Positions 8,131 to 16,211 of a DNA stretch of 64,000 nucleotides are shown piece by piece. The translations under genes and the position numbers were made by a program. How positions within the stretch are numbered: the first letter of the stretch is position 1; each line of letters begins with the position of its first letter. Source of the DNA: an uncultured Collinsella sp. (GTDB taxonomy: Bacteria > Actinomycetota > Coriobacteriia > Coriobacteriales > Coriobacteriaceae); contig CAUCKA010000006.1 of the NCBI GenBank assembly GCA_958443265.1, forward strand, positions 1-64,000. The letters run 5' to 3'. The notes beneath the pieces are model-generated. The model did no database searches. It was not told the DNA's origin and saw only the letters and a list, made by a program, of their open reading frames with translations.

Positions 8131-8298
8131 GGCGCCGATGCCTTGGCAAAGTCAGCGAAAACCCGCCAGAGCGAGCAAGGTGCCTTGAAACGAGGCGGCA
8201 TTGACCTTTTGGTCATGCCGCCGAAGTTGAAAGGCAGATTGCCGCTCTGGCGGGTTTGCAGCGTCAAGTGGTTACGCGGTTTGGTAAAACCGCGTAAC
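8131..8298. repeat. Structured intergenic repeat, copy B
   Basis: It begins GGCGCCGATGCCTTGGCA, close to copy A. AACCCGCCAGAGCG (8160-8173) pairs perfectly with 8243-8256. The inner hairpin (8194-8222) has 12 pairs, a TTTT loop and a bulge at the same place as copy A, next to GACC/GGTC. The terminal hairpin GTTACGCGGTTT/AAACCGCGTAAC (8271-8298) ends exactly at the queA stop codon. It lies between two convergent genes and could stop transcription, though no clear T-run follows. Upstream (8074-8115) are GTGTCCCC and ACGTCCCC strings like those near copy A. Confidence 0.8.
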
Positions 8299-9509
8299 TA
8301 ACAAATGAGCATCGCGTCGCCAAAGCTGAAGAAGCGGTAGCGCTCCTCGATGGCAGCGGCATAGGCATCCATGATCTGGTCGCGGGTGGCAAGCGCGCTC
8401 ACGAGCATCATGAGCGTGGAGCGTGGCACGTGGAAGTTCGTGATCAGCGCGTCGACCACGTGATAGGTCGAGCCGGGCATGAGGTAGAGCTGCGTCGTCG
8501 CGTTCTCGCGCACCACGATGTCACCGCGGCCAAGCGTATCGGCCCCGTCCTCACGGCCCTCAAAATAGCGCGCCGTCATAGCCGGATCGGACACCGGCGC
8601 GTCAGCGTCAAACGCGCTCTCGAGCGAGCGCACCGCAGTGGTACCAACGGCGATCACGCGATGTCCCTCGGCCTTCGCCTTATGCACGGCGTCGACCACC
8701 TCCTGCGATACGTGGTAACGCTCGGTGTGCATCACATGCTGCGTGGGGTCGTCCTCCTCCACCAGACGGAAGGTATCGATGCCCACCTCGAGCTCGACGG
8801 CGGCAAACTTCGCACCCTTGGCCTCGATAGCGGCCATGAGCTCGGGCGTGAAGTGCAGGCCGGCCGTGGGAGCAGCGGCCGAGTGCTCCTCCTTCATGGC
8901 GTAGACGGTCTGATATTTCTCGGGATCGCCCTCGTAATCGGTGATGTAGGGCGGCAACGGCACGTGACCGGCGGCGTGAATGGCCTCGTCGAGCGTGCGC
9001 GGGTCGCCGGCGGCATTACAACCGGCCGGCTCAAAACGCACCAGGCGGCCGCCGCGGCTATCGGTGACAAAGTCGACGACCTCGGCCGTCAGCACCACGG
9101 GAGCCCCTTCGGGCGCATGGGCGCCACCGGCGCGATACTCAATCTGGGCACCGGGCTTCAGACGCTTGCCCGGCTTGACCAAGCACTCCCAAACATGGCC
9201 GAGCGGATCCACGTCCTCGCGGCGCTTGAGCAGCAGCGTCTCGACTACACCGCCCGAACCGGCCTTGTGGCCGATCAGGCGGGCCGGCATCACGCGCGTC
9301 TGGTTGATGACGAGCACGTCGCCCGGCTCGATATAGTCAATGATGTCGCGGAAGATGCGGTGCTCAACGGTACCGCCGTGCTCCAGCGGCGTTCCCGCCT
9401 TAGAGCCCTTACGGTCCACCACCAGCAGGCGGCAGGAGTCGCGCGGCTCGGCAGGCGCCTGGGCGATGAGCTCTTCGGGCAGGTTATAGTCAAAATCATC
9501 GGTACGCAT
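8298..9509 (-). CDS. queA: S-adenosylmethionine:tRNA ribosyltransferase-isomerase
   Basis: A 403-residue QueA that transfers and isomerises the ribosyl group of SAM onto preQ1-34 in tRNA, giving epoxyqueuosine. The N-terminus DFDYNLPEELIAQ, the internal PSR-like RLIGHKAGSGG, the AAPTAGLHFT block and the late PRSTLMMLVSAL helix are family signatures. An insert of about 50 residues around 150-200 (ADFVTDSRGGR region) is common in larger members. The ATG at 9509 has AGAGG upstream; the in-frame GTG five codons earlier lacks one. A 13-pair perfect hairpin sits in the leader, 19 bases before the start. Downstream is structured repeat B. Confidence 0.95.
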   Translation of the reverse strand: MRTDDFDYNLPEELIAQAPAEPRDSCRLLVVDRKGSKAGTPLEHGGTVEHRIFRDIIDYIEPGDVLVINQTRVMPARLIGHKAGSGGVVETLLLKRREDVDPLGHVWECLVKPGKRLKPGAQIEYRAGGAHAPEGAPVVLTAEVVDFVTDSRGGRLVRFEPAGCNAAGDPRTLDEAIHAAGHVPLPPYITDYEGDPEKYQTVYAMKEEHSAAAPTAGLHFTPELMAAIEAKGAKFAAVELEVGIDTFRLVEEDDPTQHVMHTERYHVSQEVVDAVHKAKAEGHRVIAVGTTAVRSLESAFDADAPVSDPAMTARYFEGREDGADTLGRGDIVVRENATTQLYLMPGSTYHVVDALITNFHVPRSTLMMLVSALATRDQIMDAYAAAIEERYRFFSFGDAMLIC

Positions 9510-9527
9510 CTTTGCCTCTTTCACAAA

Positions 9528-9558
9528 GCGCGTCAGTCGAAAAAATCGACTGACGCGC
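9528..9558 (-). other. Perfect hairpin in the queA leader
   Basis: GCGCGTCAGTCGA (9528-9540) pairs with TCGACTGACGCGC (9546-9558), a 13-base perfect stem with a five-base loop. On the minus strand the loop is TTTTT and the 3' arm is followed by TTTGTG before the ribosome binding site. It could protect the 5' end of queA mRNA, affect translation, or be the distal part of a terminator after argF. It does not resemble a preQ1 riboswitch. Confidence 0.65.
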
Positions 9559-9643
9559 GCATCATTCTCCCCTGTATCCTATCAGCTTGTTGAGAGAAAT
9601 ATAGTATGGCAAACAGATTTGCGACTGTTTTCTCAACGCCCCG

Positions 9644-10654
9644 CTACTTAAGCGTTGCGTACATCACCGCCTTAATCGTATGCATGCGATTCTCCGCTTC
9701 TTGGAAAACACGAGACTTATCGGACTCAAAAACCTCGTCCGTGACTTCCATTTCGGTAACTCCAAACTTCTCAGCAATTTCGGCACCAACAGTAGTATTA
9801 GTATCGTGGAAGCTCGGAAGGCAGTGGAGGAAAATCGCCTCGGGCTTTGCCATAGACATCACCTCAGCGGTCACACGATACGGCGACATGAGCTTAATGC
9901 GGCTTTCCCACAGCTCTGCGGGCTGACCCATGCCAACCCAAACATCCGTGTAAATTACATCGGCATCACGAGCGCCTTCCTCAATATCCTCTGTAATGGT
10001 AATCGTCGATCCATGCTCGGCCGCAATACGACTACATTCTGCAAGGAGTTCAGGATCATAGGATGTAGCCCCCTCCGAATTTCCCCCGATTGGGCCGCAC
10101 GAACAGTAGTTAATGCCGAGCTTAGCGCAAATGACCATGAGCGAATCAGCGACGTTTCCGGCCGCCTTACCAAAAAATGTAAGTTTCCTGCCCTTAATCT
10201 CTCCAAACTCTTCACGCATGGTCAGAATATCGGCAAGCACTTGAGTCGGGTGAAATTCAGTAGTCAGCCCATTCCAAACGGGAACCCCAGCTTTTGCAGC
10301 AAGCTCCTCAACCTTCGCCTGTTCAAAGCCGCGGTATTCAATTCCGTCATACATGCGGCCAAGGACGCGAGCCGTGTCCTCAATCGACTCCTTTTTGCCC
10401 ATCTGGGACGAGCCCGGATCCAAATAAGTTACGCCCATACCAAGGTCAAGTGCACCAACTTCGAAGGCGCAGCGAGTACGCGTGGAAGTCTTCTCAAATA
10501 GCAAAACAATATTCTTGCCTTCAAGGTATTTATGCGGAACACCGGCACGCTTCATGCTTTTGAAGTTAGCAGAAAGCTCAAGCAGATACTCAATCTCTTC
10601 CGTCGTGTAATCAAGCAGCTTCAGAAAACTGCGCCCAGCGATATTAACACCCAT
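9644..10654 (-). CDS. arcB: Ornithine carbamoyltransferase (probably catabolic, ArcB)
   Basis: A 336-residue OTCase. The carbamoyl-phosphate loop is EKTSTRTR, followed by FHPTQVLAD; the ornithine side is FLHCLPSFHD. In this setting it would run in the catabolic direction, splitting citrulline and phosphate into ornithine and carbamoyl phosphate. It is the last gene of a minus-strand operon after the transporter and arginine deiminase genes. I chose the second in-frame ATG (10654) because AGGAG lies nine bases upstream; the first (10663) directly abuts that site. No carbamate kinase gene follows, so carbamoyl phosphate must be used by an enzyme encoded elsewhere. An anabolic ArgF role cannot be excluded by sequence alone. 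Confidence 0.92.
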   Translation of the reverse strand: MGVNIAGRSFLKLLDYTTEEIEYLLELSANFKSMKRAGVPHKYLEGKNIVLLFEKTSTRTRCAFEVGALDLGMGVTYLDPGSSQMGKKESIEDTARVLGRMYDGIEYRGFEQAKVEELAAKAGVPVWNGLTTEFHPTQVLADILTMREEFGEIKGRKLTFFGKAAGNVADSLMVICAKLGINYCSCGPIGGNSEGATSYDPELLAECSRIAAEHGSTITITEDIEEGARDADVIYTDVWVGMGQPAELWESRIKLMSPYRVTAEVMSMAKPEAIFLHCLPSFHDTNTTVGAEIAEKFGVTEMEVTDEVFESDKSRVFQEAENRMHTIKAVMYATLK

Positions 10655-10686
10655 ATTCGCCATCTCCTATCACAGTGGATTTGCAA

Positions 10687-11931
10687 CTAAATATCTTCGC
10701 GCCAGAAGGGCATGCTCATGCAGCGCGGGCCGCCACGACCGCGGGACAGTTCCTCGGAGGGAACGACCAAAAGTTCCAAACCGTTCTTGTAGAGCTCATC
10801 ATTTGTGACAACATTGCGCTCGTAAACACAGACTTTACCAGGAGCAACGGCAAGAGTGTTCGACCCGTCGTTCCACTGCTCGCGAGATGCCTCAACCATA
10901 TCGCCGGCACCGCACTCAATAAGCTGCACCTTCTCCACGCCAGTAGCCATTTCAAGAATATGTTCAAGCGTGTCATCAATCTCTTGAACAGCGACCATTC
11001 CCTCAGAGTCACCACGAGTCAGACGATAAACACGAAGGGTCTCAAAAATACCGGGATAAACTGTGAACTTATCGAAATCCACCATGGTGCAAACGGTGTC
11101 AAGATGCATGTAAGCATAGCCGTTGGGGATTTTAATAGCGTAAACGGTATCGATCTCAGAACTCCCAGATCCCCAGAACAAATTCTTTGCAAGCTCCTCA
11201 ATCGCAGCCGCCTCAGTTCGCTGGCTAATTCCAATAGCCAAGGTATGAGCGTTAATGTTAAGCACATCACCGCCCTCGATATGCCAGGGATTCTTATGGT
11301 CGTACCAAATCGGAGTCCCTGCATAATCGGGATGGTATTTGAAAATCGCTTCATAGAAGGGCACTTCACGATCTCGCTGTTTCCAATACATATGGTGAAG
11401 CAGAACGCCTTTGCCCACGGAAGCAAGAGGATCGCGAGAGAAATATGAACTCGGAAGAGGCTTCAACACCAAATCATCGGGCTTCGCATCCTCATTATCC
11501 ATCATACTAAGCGTAGTCGAAACGCGAGGCAGCTCAAGGTCACGATAACGATACCCCCCCATAGTCTCAAGTACAAACTGATACGAATCTGAAATAGCGT
11601 CGAGCTTTTCACGAACAGCCTGCTCAAGCATAGGATTGACAATCCCGCTCTCAGCCATAAATGTATCGGTAAACTCAGCGCGAGCCGAGGGGCATGCATC
11701 CAGCGCTTCAGCAACGAGTTTCTCCATATAGAGAACCTCAACACCTTCGCTCCTCAGAAGATCCGCAAAGGCATCATGCTCCTTTTGAGCCACATCAAGA
11801 TAGAAACAGTCGTGAATCCAGACATCCTCGAACTCTTCTGCCTTTACGTTCACAAGGTCACGACCAGGGCGGTGAAGCACAACTTTCTTGAGCTTACCAA
11901 TCTCGCTGTGTACATTCAGTCCTTTAGACAT
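10687..11931 (-). CDS. arcA: Arginine deiminase
   Basis: A 414-residue enzyme converting arginine to citrulline and ammonia, the first step of the deiminase pathway. Catalytic residues are all in place: D167 in FSRDP, E219 in HIEGGD, H276 and D278 in HLDT, and the cysteine nucleophile C404 in GGPRCMSMP. The substrate-gating arginine expected five residues before the cysteine is R399 (SRGRGG). The gene lies 28 bases downstream of the transporter and 32 bases upstream of the arcB start, so the three are one operon. GC content is visibly lower than in the flanking queuosine genes. A divergent paralogue is encoded at 13656-14906. Confidence 0.95.
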   Translation of the reverse strand: MSKGLNVHSEIGKLKKVVLHRPGRDLVNVKAEEFEDVWIHDCFYLDVAQKEHDAFADLLRSEGVEVLYMEKLVAEALDACPSARAEFTDTFMAESGIVNPMLEQAVREKLDAISDSYQFVLETMGGYRYRDLELPRVSTTLSMMDNEDAKPDDLVLKPLPSSYFSRDPLASVGKGVLLHHMYWKQRDREVPFYEAIFKYHPDYAGTPIWYDHKNPWHIEGGDVLNINAHTLAIGISQRTEAAAIEELAKNLFWGSGSSEIDTVYAIKIPNGYAYMHLDTVCTMVDFDKFTVYPGIFETLRVYRLTRGDSEGMVAVQEIDDTLEHILEMATGVEKVQLIECGAGDMVEASREQWNDGSNTLAVAPGKVCVYERNVVTNDELYKNGLELLVVPSEELSRGRGGPRCMSMPFWREDI

Positions 11932-11959
11932 TCCTGTTACTCCATTTCAGCTATGAAAC

Positions 11960-13402
11960 CTACAGGGCAATAAGTCCCGAGATTGCTACGAATACGATAT
12001 TGATGAGCGACACGACCAAGAAGAATTTCCAAACGGTCTTCCACCACTGGCCAAGCTTGATCTTGCACACGCCCAAACCCGCTACAAGAATGGCGCTAGT
12101 AGGACAGATCAAAGACATCGTCGCACTACCCATGGAGAGAGCCCACACGGCAGCCTCGGGATTAAGGCCCATGAGTTCGGTCAAAGGTCCAAAAATGGGA
12201 GCGGTCAGTGCTGCAAGGCCAGATGAGCTGGGAACCAGAATCGCCAGGAGGTTCTCAACCGCATAAAGAAGCGTAGTAAAGAGAACCGCCGGGATGCCGC
12301 CCAGACCAGTGGCGAGCGCATTGAGGATGGTATCGATGATCATGCCGTCAGAGGCAATGACAAGGATGCCACGCGCAAGTCCAACGACAATTGCCGAGAA
12401 AGCAAAGTCAGCGATACCCGCAACAAATTCCTGAGCGATGACGTCCTGACTAAAGCCCGCAATAACACCAGCCAACAGGCCCATGGCCAAAAAGACCGCA
12501 GAAATCTCGTTCATATACCAGCCCTGGGTCACAAGTCCCCAGATGATAAGGCACATTCCAGCGATAAATACCGCAAGCACGCCTTTTTGACGACCCGTAA
12601 ATTCCGCATCAAGGGCAGATTCATCGGCAGCGAACTCGACTTTCTTGGCGATATCATCCTCAAATGTGATCGATGACTCAGGGTTCTTCTTTACCCTTCG
12701 TGCATAGAGGACAACCCAAGTAATTGCAACGGCGGTCAAAACAACCCAGGCAATCATACGCAGCCACAGCTGGGGGTTGCCCTGAATACCAAGAATACCT
12801 TGCGCAATGAGAACATTAAACGGATTAATCGTTGAGGCGATGTAACCCGTGCGCGCTCCAACGAACACGACCATGAACGCCGTCATCGAGTCGAAGCCCA
12901 TAGCCATCATAATTGGCATGAAGATCGCAAAGAACGGGAGAGTTTCTTCCGCCATGCCAAAGCTCGTTCCGCCCAATGCAAAGAGAACCATCGCAATAGG
13001 AATAATTAGAATGTCTTTGTTCTTAAAGCGGCGAACGACACGACCCATTCCGCTCGTGATAGCGCCCGTTTTAGTAATAACCTGAAACGAACCGCCCACA
13101 ATCAAGATGAATGCAACGACCTCAATTGCCTCTTGTATACCGCGCGTTGGAGCCTGAAGAACATCGAAGACGCCTTGTCTGAGATCTACTTCATCCCCGG
13201 TTTCCTCGTCAATATATGTCTTTTCACTCTGCTCATACGTACCTGCGACAGTGACTTCACGACCGTTCACCTCCTGACGCTGATAGGACCCAGAGGGAAC
13301 AATCCACGTGAGAACAGCGAAGATGACCATAAGTGCAAAGATGATCGCATATACGTGCGGGACCTTGAACTGCTTGATGCCTTTCGAACTTTCCGCTGCC
13401 AT
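11960..13402 (-). CDS. YfcC/ArcD-type basic amino acid transporter
   Basis: A 480-residue membrane protein with about 11-13 hydrophobic segments, beginning with HVYAIIFALMVIFAVLTW and ending SLINIVFVAISGLIAL. The sequence is typical of the YfcC/DcuC-like (C4-dicarboxylate carrier related) family, whose members near arginine deiminase genes act as arginine/ornithine antiporters. A hydrophilic loop of about 35 residues after the first helix (roughly 39-75) would face outside. It is first in the operon ahead of arcA and arcB, which supports exchange of arginine for ornithine; this is inference from context. The start has a strong AAGGAGGAGAT site. Confidence 0.85.
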   Translation of the reverse strand: MAAESSKGIKQFKVPHVYAIIFALMVIFAVLTWIVPSGSYQRQEVNGREVTVAGTYEQSEKTYIDEETGDEVDLRQGVFDVLQAPTRGIQEAIEVVAFILIVGGSFQVITKTGAITSGMGRVVRRFKNKDILIIPIAMVLFALGGTSFGMAEETLPFFAIFMPIMMAMGFDSMTAFMVVFVGARTGYIASTINPFNVLIAQGILGIQGNPQLWLRMIAWVVLTAVAITWVVLYARRVKKNPESSITFEDDIAKKVEFAADESALDAEFTGRQKGVLAVFIAGMCLIIWGLVTQGWYMNEISAVFLAMGLLAGVIAGFSQDVIAQEFVAGIADFAFSAIVVGLARGILVIASDGMIIDTILNALATGLGGIPAVLFTTLLYAVENLLAILVPSSSGLAALTAPIFGPLTELMGLNPEAAVWALSMGSATMSLICPTSAILVAGLGVCKIKLGQWWKTVWKFFLVVSLINIVFVAISGLIAL

Positions 13403-13655
13403 ATCTCCTCCTTCATTCCTTTTCCCATCTATCCAGCTGGCACCATAAATGTATGAGGTTGCTCAGCGGTGGTCGGCCAACCATCGCCATCGTGTCGCTT
13501 TTCACCTATGAACGGCAGCTAAAGTGACGTTATTAATCAATCTGATTATTAAAATTGATGTTATTTGTCAATTACATACGTCTTTTAACTTTTCCGCAAC
13601 ACAACAAGGAACCTGCCTTAGCCTTATATAAAAACCAGCAGGACAGGAGACAGAC
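13403..13655. promoter_or_regulatory. AT-rich divergent control region of the arginine genes
   Basis: This 253-base gap separates the minus-strand arginine operon from the plus-strand paralogue and regulator. It is much richer in AT than its surroundings. A near palindrome, TTATTAATCA then TGATTATTAA (13530-13552), and the nearby AAATTGATGTTATTTGTCAA are good operator or promoter candidates. No exact -35/-10 pair could be fixed by eye. The downstream HTH regulator is a natural candidate to bind here. Confidence 0.45.
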
Positions 13656-14906
13656 ATGCAAGGCATACACGTAACAAATGAAATCGGTCATTTAAAAGCT
13701 GTACTTGTCCATCGACCAGGAGCTGAAACACAAAACTACCCTGATGCCGACTTCAGCCAAGTTTTCTCCCTGCGAAAATGGAGCGGTCGTTTTGACCTCG
13801 ACAAAGCAATGTATGAGCACGATTCCATGGTTCAATTGCTTGAGAAGCATGGCGTAGAAACCATTGAAATTAGGGACCTTCTCGAAGACTCACTTGAAAC
13901 TGAGCCCCAATCACTTAAATATTTTATTGATGACTACCTCCGTTGCAGCGGGGCAACAGGTAGAGAGTTCCTCGAGACAATAACCCAGTTGTTTGAGAAC
14001 GCTAAGAACACCCAGGAATTGGTGAATATAGTACTTAACGGCATTCGCTTTGGAGACACTGAGCTATGTTCAAACCAGTCGGAAACACTACGGGCGCTCG
14101 TGCACGAGCAATTTGATCCCGCCTCGCTCTTGGTCAATCCCCTCAACACGCTTTTTTTCACTCGTGATCCTGCTGTGGTAGTCGGAGACGGCATCATCCT
14201 AAATCATATGTATTGGCCTGAGCGTGATCGTGAGGTCGCCTTATACCGGCAGATATTCACCCACCACAAGATCATGGGAGAAACTCCAGTATGTGATTTA
14301 AACAGGAGTAGTTACCATATCGAAGGCGGAGACATTATTGTTATCAGTGCTAAGACAATATTAGTTGGAATCTCTGACCGAACTGAACCCGCCGCCGTCG
14401 AGTCACTTGCCAAAGAGCTCCTGACCTCAAATAAATTCCAGACCACCGAGCTAATTGCGATTCGAGTCCCCTCTGACGGGCTGCGTATCCACCTCGATAC
14501 GTTCATAAGTAGAATTGATCACGACGCGTTCCTCATCGATCGTGAGATATGCAATGCCGTTGATGCATACAGCATTCAACTAAAACGATCCGGAAGGGGC
14601 CTTGCGATCACTCCTATCGATCGCACGATTCCGGAAATACTCTCTACAGCCTGTTGCGAACCAATAAAAGTAATTGACTGCGGAGGCGGGAATCAAACCG
14701 CCTACGAAAGAGAACGCCGGAACAACGCAACGTCTATCCTTGCGCTCTCGCCAGGAAAACTATGCGTATATGAAGAAAACGTTTGGACCAACGAAGCGCT
14801 TGAGAAAGCAGGAATGGAATTATTCCCGCTATCCATTGACGAGCTCACCAAAGGCTATGGTGGCACAAACTGTCTATGCCTCCCTCTGTGGCGAGAGGAT
14901 CTATAG
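13656..14906 (+). CDS. Arginine deiminase-like protein with altered substrate arginine
   Basis: A 416-residue paralogue of arginine deiminase. The catalytic positions are kept: D171 (FTRDP), E223 (HIEGGD), H279 and D281 (HLDT), and C406 (GGTNCLCLP). However, the arginine that lies five residues before the cysteine in arginine deiminases is tyrosine here (Y401, in KGYGG). The N-terminal acidic FDD-type stretch is replaced by FSLRKWSGRFDL. It may therefore act on another guanidino compound, work poorly, or serve a regulatory role. The next gene, an XRE/S24 regulator, starts two bases after its stop. Codon use is AT-richer than genes beyond 16 kb, suggesting acquisition. GGAG precedes the ATG. 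Confidence 0.88.
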   Translation: MQGIHVTNEIGHLKAVLVHRPGAETQNYPDADFSQVFSLRKWSGRFDLDKAMYEHDSMVQLLEKHGVETIEIRDLLEDSLETEPQSLKYFIDDYLRCSGATGREFLETITQLFENAKNTQELVNIVLNGIRFGDTELCSNQSETLRALVHEQFDPASLLVNPLNTLFFTRDPAVVVGDGIILNHMYWPERDREVALYRQIFTHHKIMGETPVCDLNRSSYHIEGGDIIVISAKTILVGISDRTEPAAVESLAKELLTSNKFQTTELIAIRVPSDGLRIHLDTFISRIDHDAFLIDREICNAVDAYSIQLKRSGRGLAITPIDRTIPEILSTACCEPIKVIDCGGGNQTAYERERRNNATSILALSPGKLCVYEENVWTNEALEKAGMELFPLSIDELTKGYGGTNCLCLPLWREDL

Positions 14907-14908
14907 CC

Positions 14909-15565
14909 ATGGGCTTCGGGGCAAATATTCGTAAACTCCGCACCATGGAGCATCTTGGTCAGGCGCAACTTGCAGAGATGTTGGGGGTATCTAAAGAGAC
15001 CGTTTGTCGTTGGGAAAAAAGTCGGTATGCCCCCCGTGAGCGCTATATTGAAAAGTTACAAGCGCTCTTCGGTTGCACCCGCGATGAACTTGTTGGCGAG
15101 GAAAACGGTTTGGCCGTAAAGCTCGCAAATAAAAGAATCGTTACCGACGAAGACCCTGCTATCCACGAAATGGAGGGCGCATTTCCCGTCATCGATATCG
15201 AATCGCAAAAGCGCCGCATCACGCACGGCCAACAAAATGCTTGCGCGCCTGTAGACGTAGCCAAACGTCACCCACATAGCGTTTTCGTTAAAATCAAAGG
15301 CGACGAAATGTCCCGCATTTACCCTCCCGGCAGCTTACTACTTGTCGATACCACCGCAAAGCCCTGGAACGGCTGTGCTGTATTGGCGCTCGCAGACGGT
15401 AAAACACCGGTAATTAGGCGATTTGCAGAAGGAAACGACATGATTGTGCTGTCGTCCCATTCATATGCAACAGCAAGTCCGGATCTGATGTTTAACAAAC
15501 GGAGGATTAGAATCATAGGAGTCGTCGTTTGGTATCAAGCGAGCCCCGATCACACGCTTAATTAA
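14909..15565 (+). CDS. XRE-family regulator with S24 peptidase-like C-terminal domain
   Basis: A 218-residue regulator. Residues 5-60 form a helix-turn-helix: IRKLRTMEHLGQAQLAEMLG then VSKETVCRWEKSRYAPRERY. The C-terminal half resembles the LexA/CI S24 dimerisation-peptidase domain (VFVKIKGDEM, GSLLLVDTT). The self-cleavage serine of GDSM is glutamate (GDEM), and the partner lysine position reads IRRF. Autocleavage is therefore unlikely and the domain probably senses a ligand or dimerises. It begins two bases after the arginine deiminase paralogue, with AGAGGAT inside that gene's end. Control of the arginine genes is an inference from this linkage. No phage genes are nearby. Confidence 0.85.
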   Translation: MGFGANIRKLRTMEHLGQAQLAEMLGVSKETVCRWEKSRYAPRERYIEKLQALFGCTRDELVGEENGLAVKLANKRIVTDEDPAIHEMEGAFPVIDIESQKRRITHGQQNACAPVDVAKRHPHSVFVKIKGDEMSRIYPPGSLLLVDTTAKPWNGCAVLALADGKTPVIRRFAEGNDMIVLSSHSYATASPDLMFNKRRIRIIGVVVWYQASPDHTLN

Positions 15566-15625
15566 ATCGACTTTCCCAAAAACGACCGTACCGCGCAGAC
15601 AGCTCAAAGTCCCAGCCTAAAAGAA

Positions 15626-16201
15626 CTACTTTTTGGCGGCTTTGCGCTCGTCGCGGATGCGGGCGCGGTCCATGGCCGCCTCGACGGCCGAAAATCGGCA
15701 GCCGCAATAATTCTGTCGATACATGCCCAGCTCGCGCGAACGGCGAGTCGCCTCGGGGTAATACGGGCGAAAATCGCGAATCACCGGAGTGAGACCGCGA
15801 GCGGCAGCCAGACGCTCGAGCACGTCATTGCAGGTTTCGAACAACTGATACGGCGAGACGGCGAGCGTTGTGCCCACGTATTCAAACCCGCGCTCCTGGG
15901 CCACACGGCATGCCTCGGCCAGGCGCAGGGCATAGCACGTGCGACAGCGACGGGGCCGATCGGCGCCCAGCGGGGCCACGCCGGCCTCCCAGCGCTCACG
16001 GTCCTCCCCGGCCTCGATAAGCTCGATGTCGCCGTCGGCACACCACCGGCGCAGCTCGTCCAAGCGGCGCTGCCATTCATCGCGCGGTTGAATATTGGGG
16101 TTGGTCCAGCAAATCGTGGGCTCAAACCCCTCCTCGCGCAGCAGGCGAACCGGCTCAAGCGAGCACGGCGCACAGCAAGCATGCAACAACAACGGCTTCA
16201 T
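15626..16201 (-). CDS. queH: Epoxyqueuosine reductase QueH
   Basis: A 191-residue QueH (DUF208) protein that reduces epoxyqueuosine to queuosine in tRNA, replacing the B12-dependent QueG. Cysteine motifs are all present: LHACCAPC near residue 7, CRTCYALR in the middle and YCGCRFS near the C-terminus, which together hold an iron-sulfur cluster and a second metal. WTNPNIQPRDE and TTLAVSPYQ are further family signatures. The ATG at 16201 has GAGGAG six bases upstream; the ATG two codons earlier abuts it. It follows the DUF3267 gene by ten bases, so the two share an operon. With tgt and queA it completes the tRNA-level queuosine steps. Confidence 0.93.
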   Translation of the reverse strand: MKPLLLHACCAPCSLEPVRLLREEGFEPTICWTNPNIQPRDEWQRRLDELRRWCADGDIELIEAGEDRERWEAGVAPLGADRPRRCRTCYALRLAEACRVAQERGFEYVGTTLAVSPYQLFETCNDVLERLAAARGLTPVIRDFRPYYPEATRRSRELGMYRQNYCGCRFSAVEAAMDRARIRDERKAAKK

Positions 16202-16211
16202 CGACATCTCC

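Noticed and set aside
9528..9558. preQ1 riboswitch upstream of queA
   Set aside because: The sequence lacks the preQ1 aptamer pattern. It is a simple perfect hairpin.
14876..15565. Phage repressor, and hence a prophage
   Set aside because: The regulator has a CI/LexA-like domain, but the cleavage residues are lost and there are no integrase, terminase or structural genes around it. Its tight link is to the deiminase paralogue.
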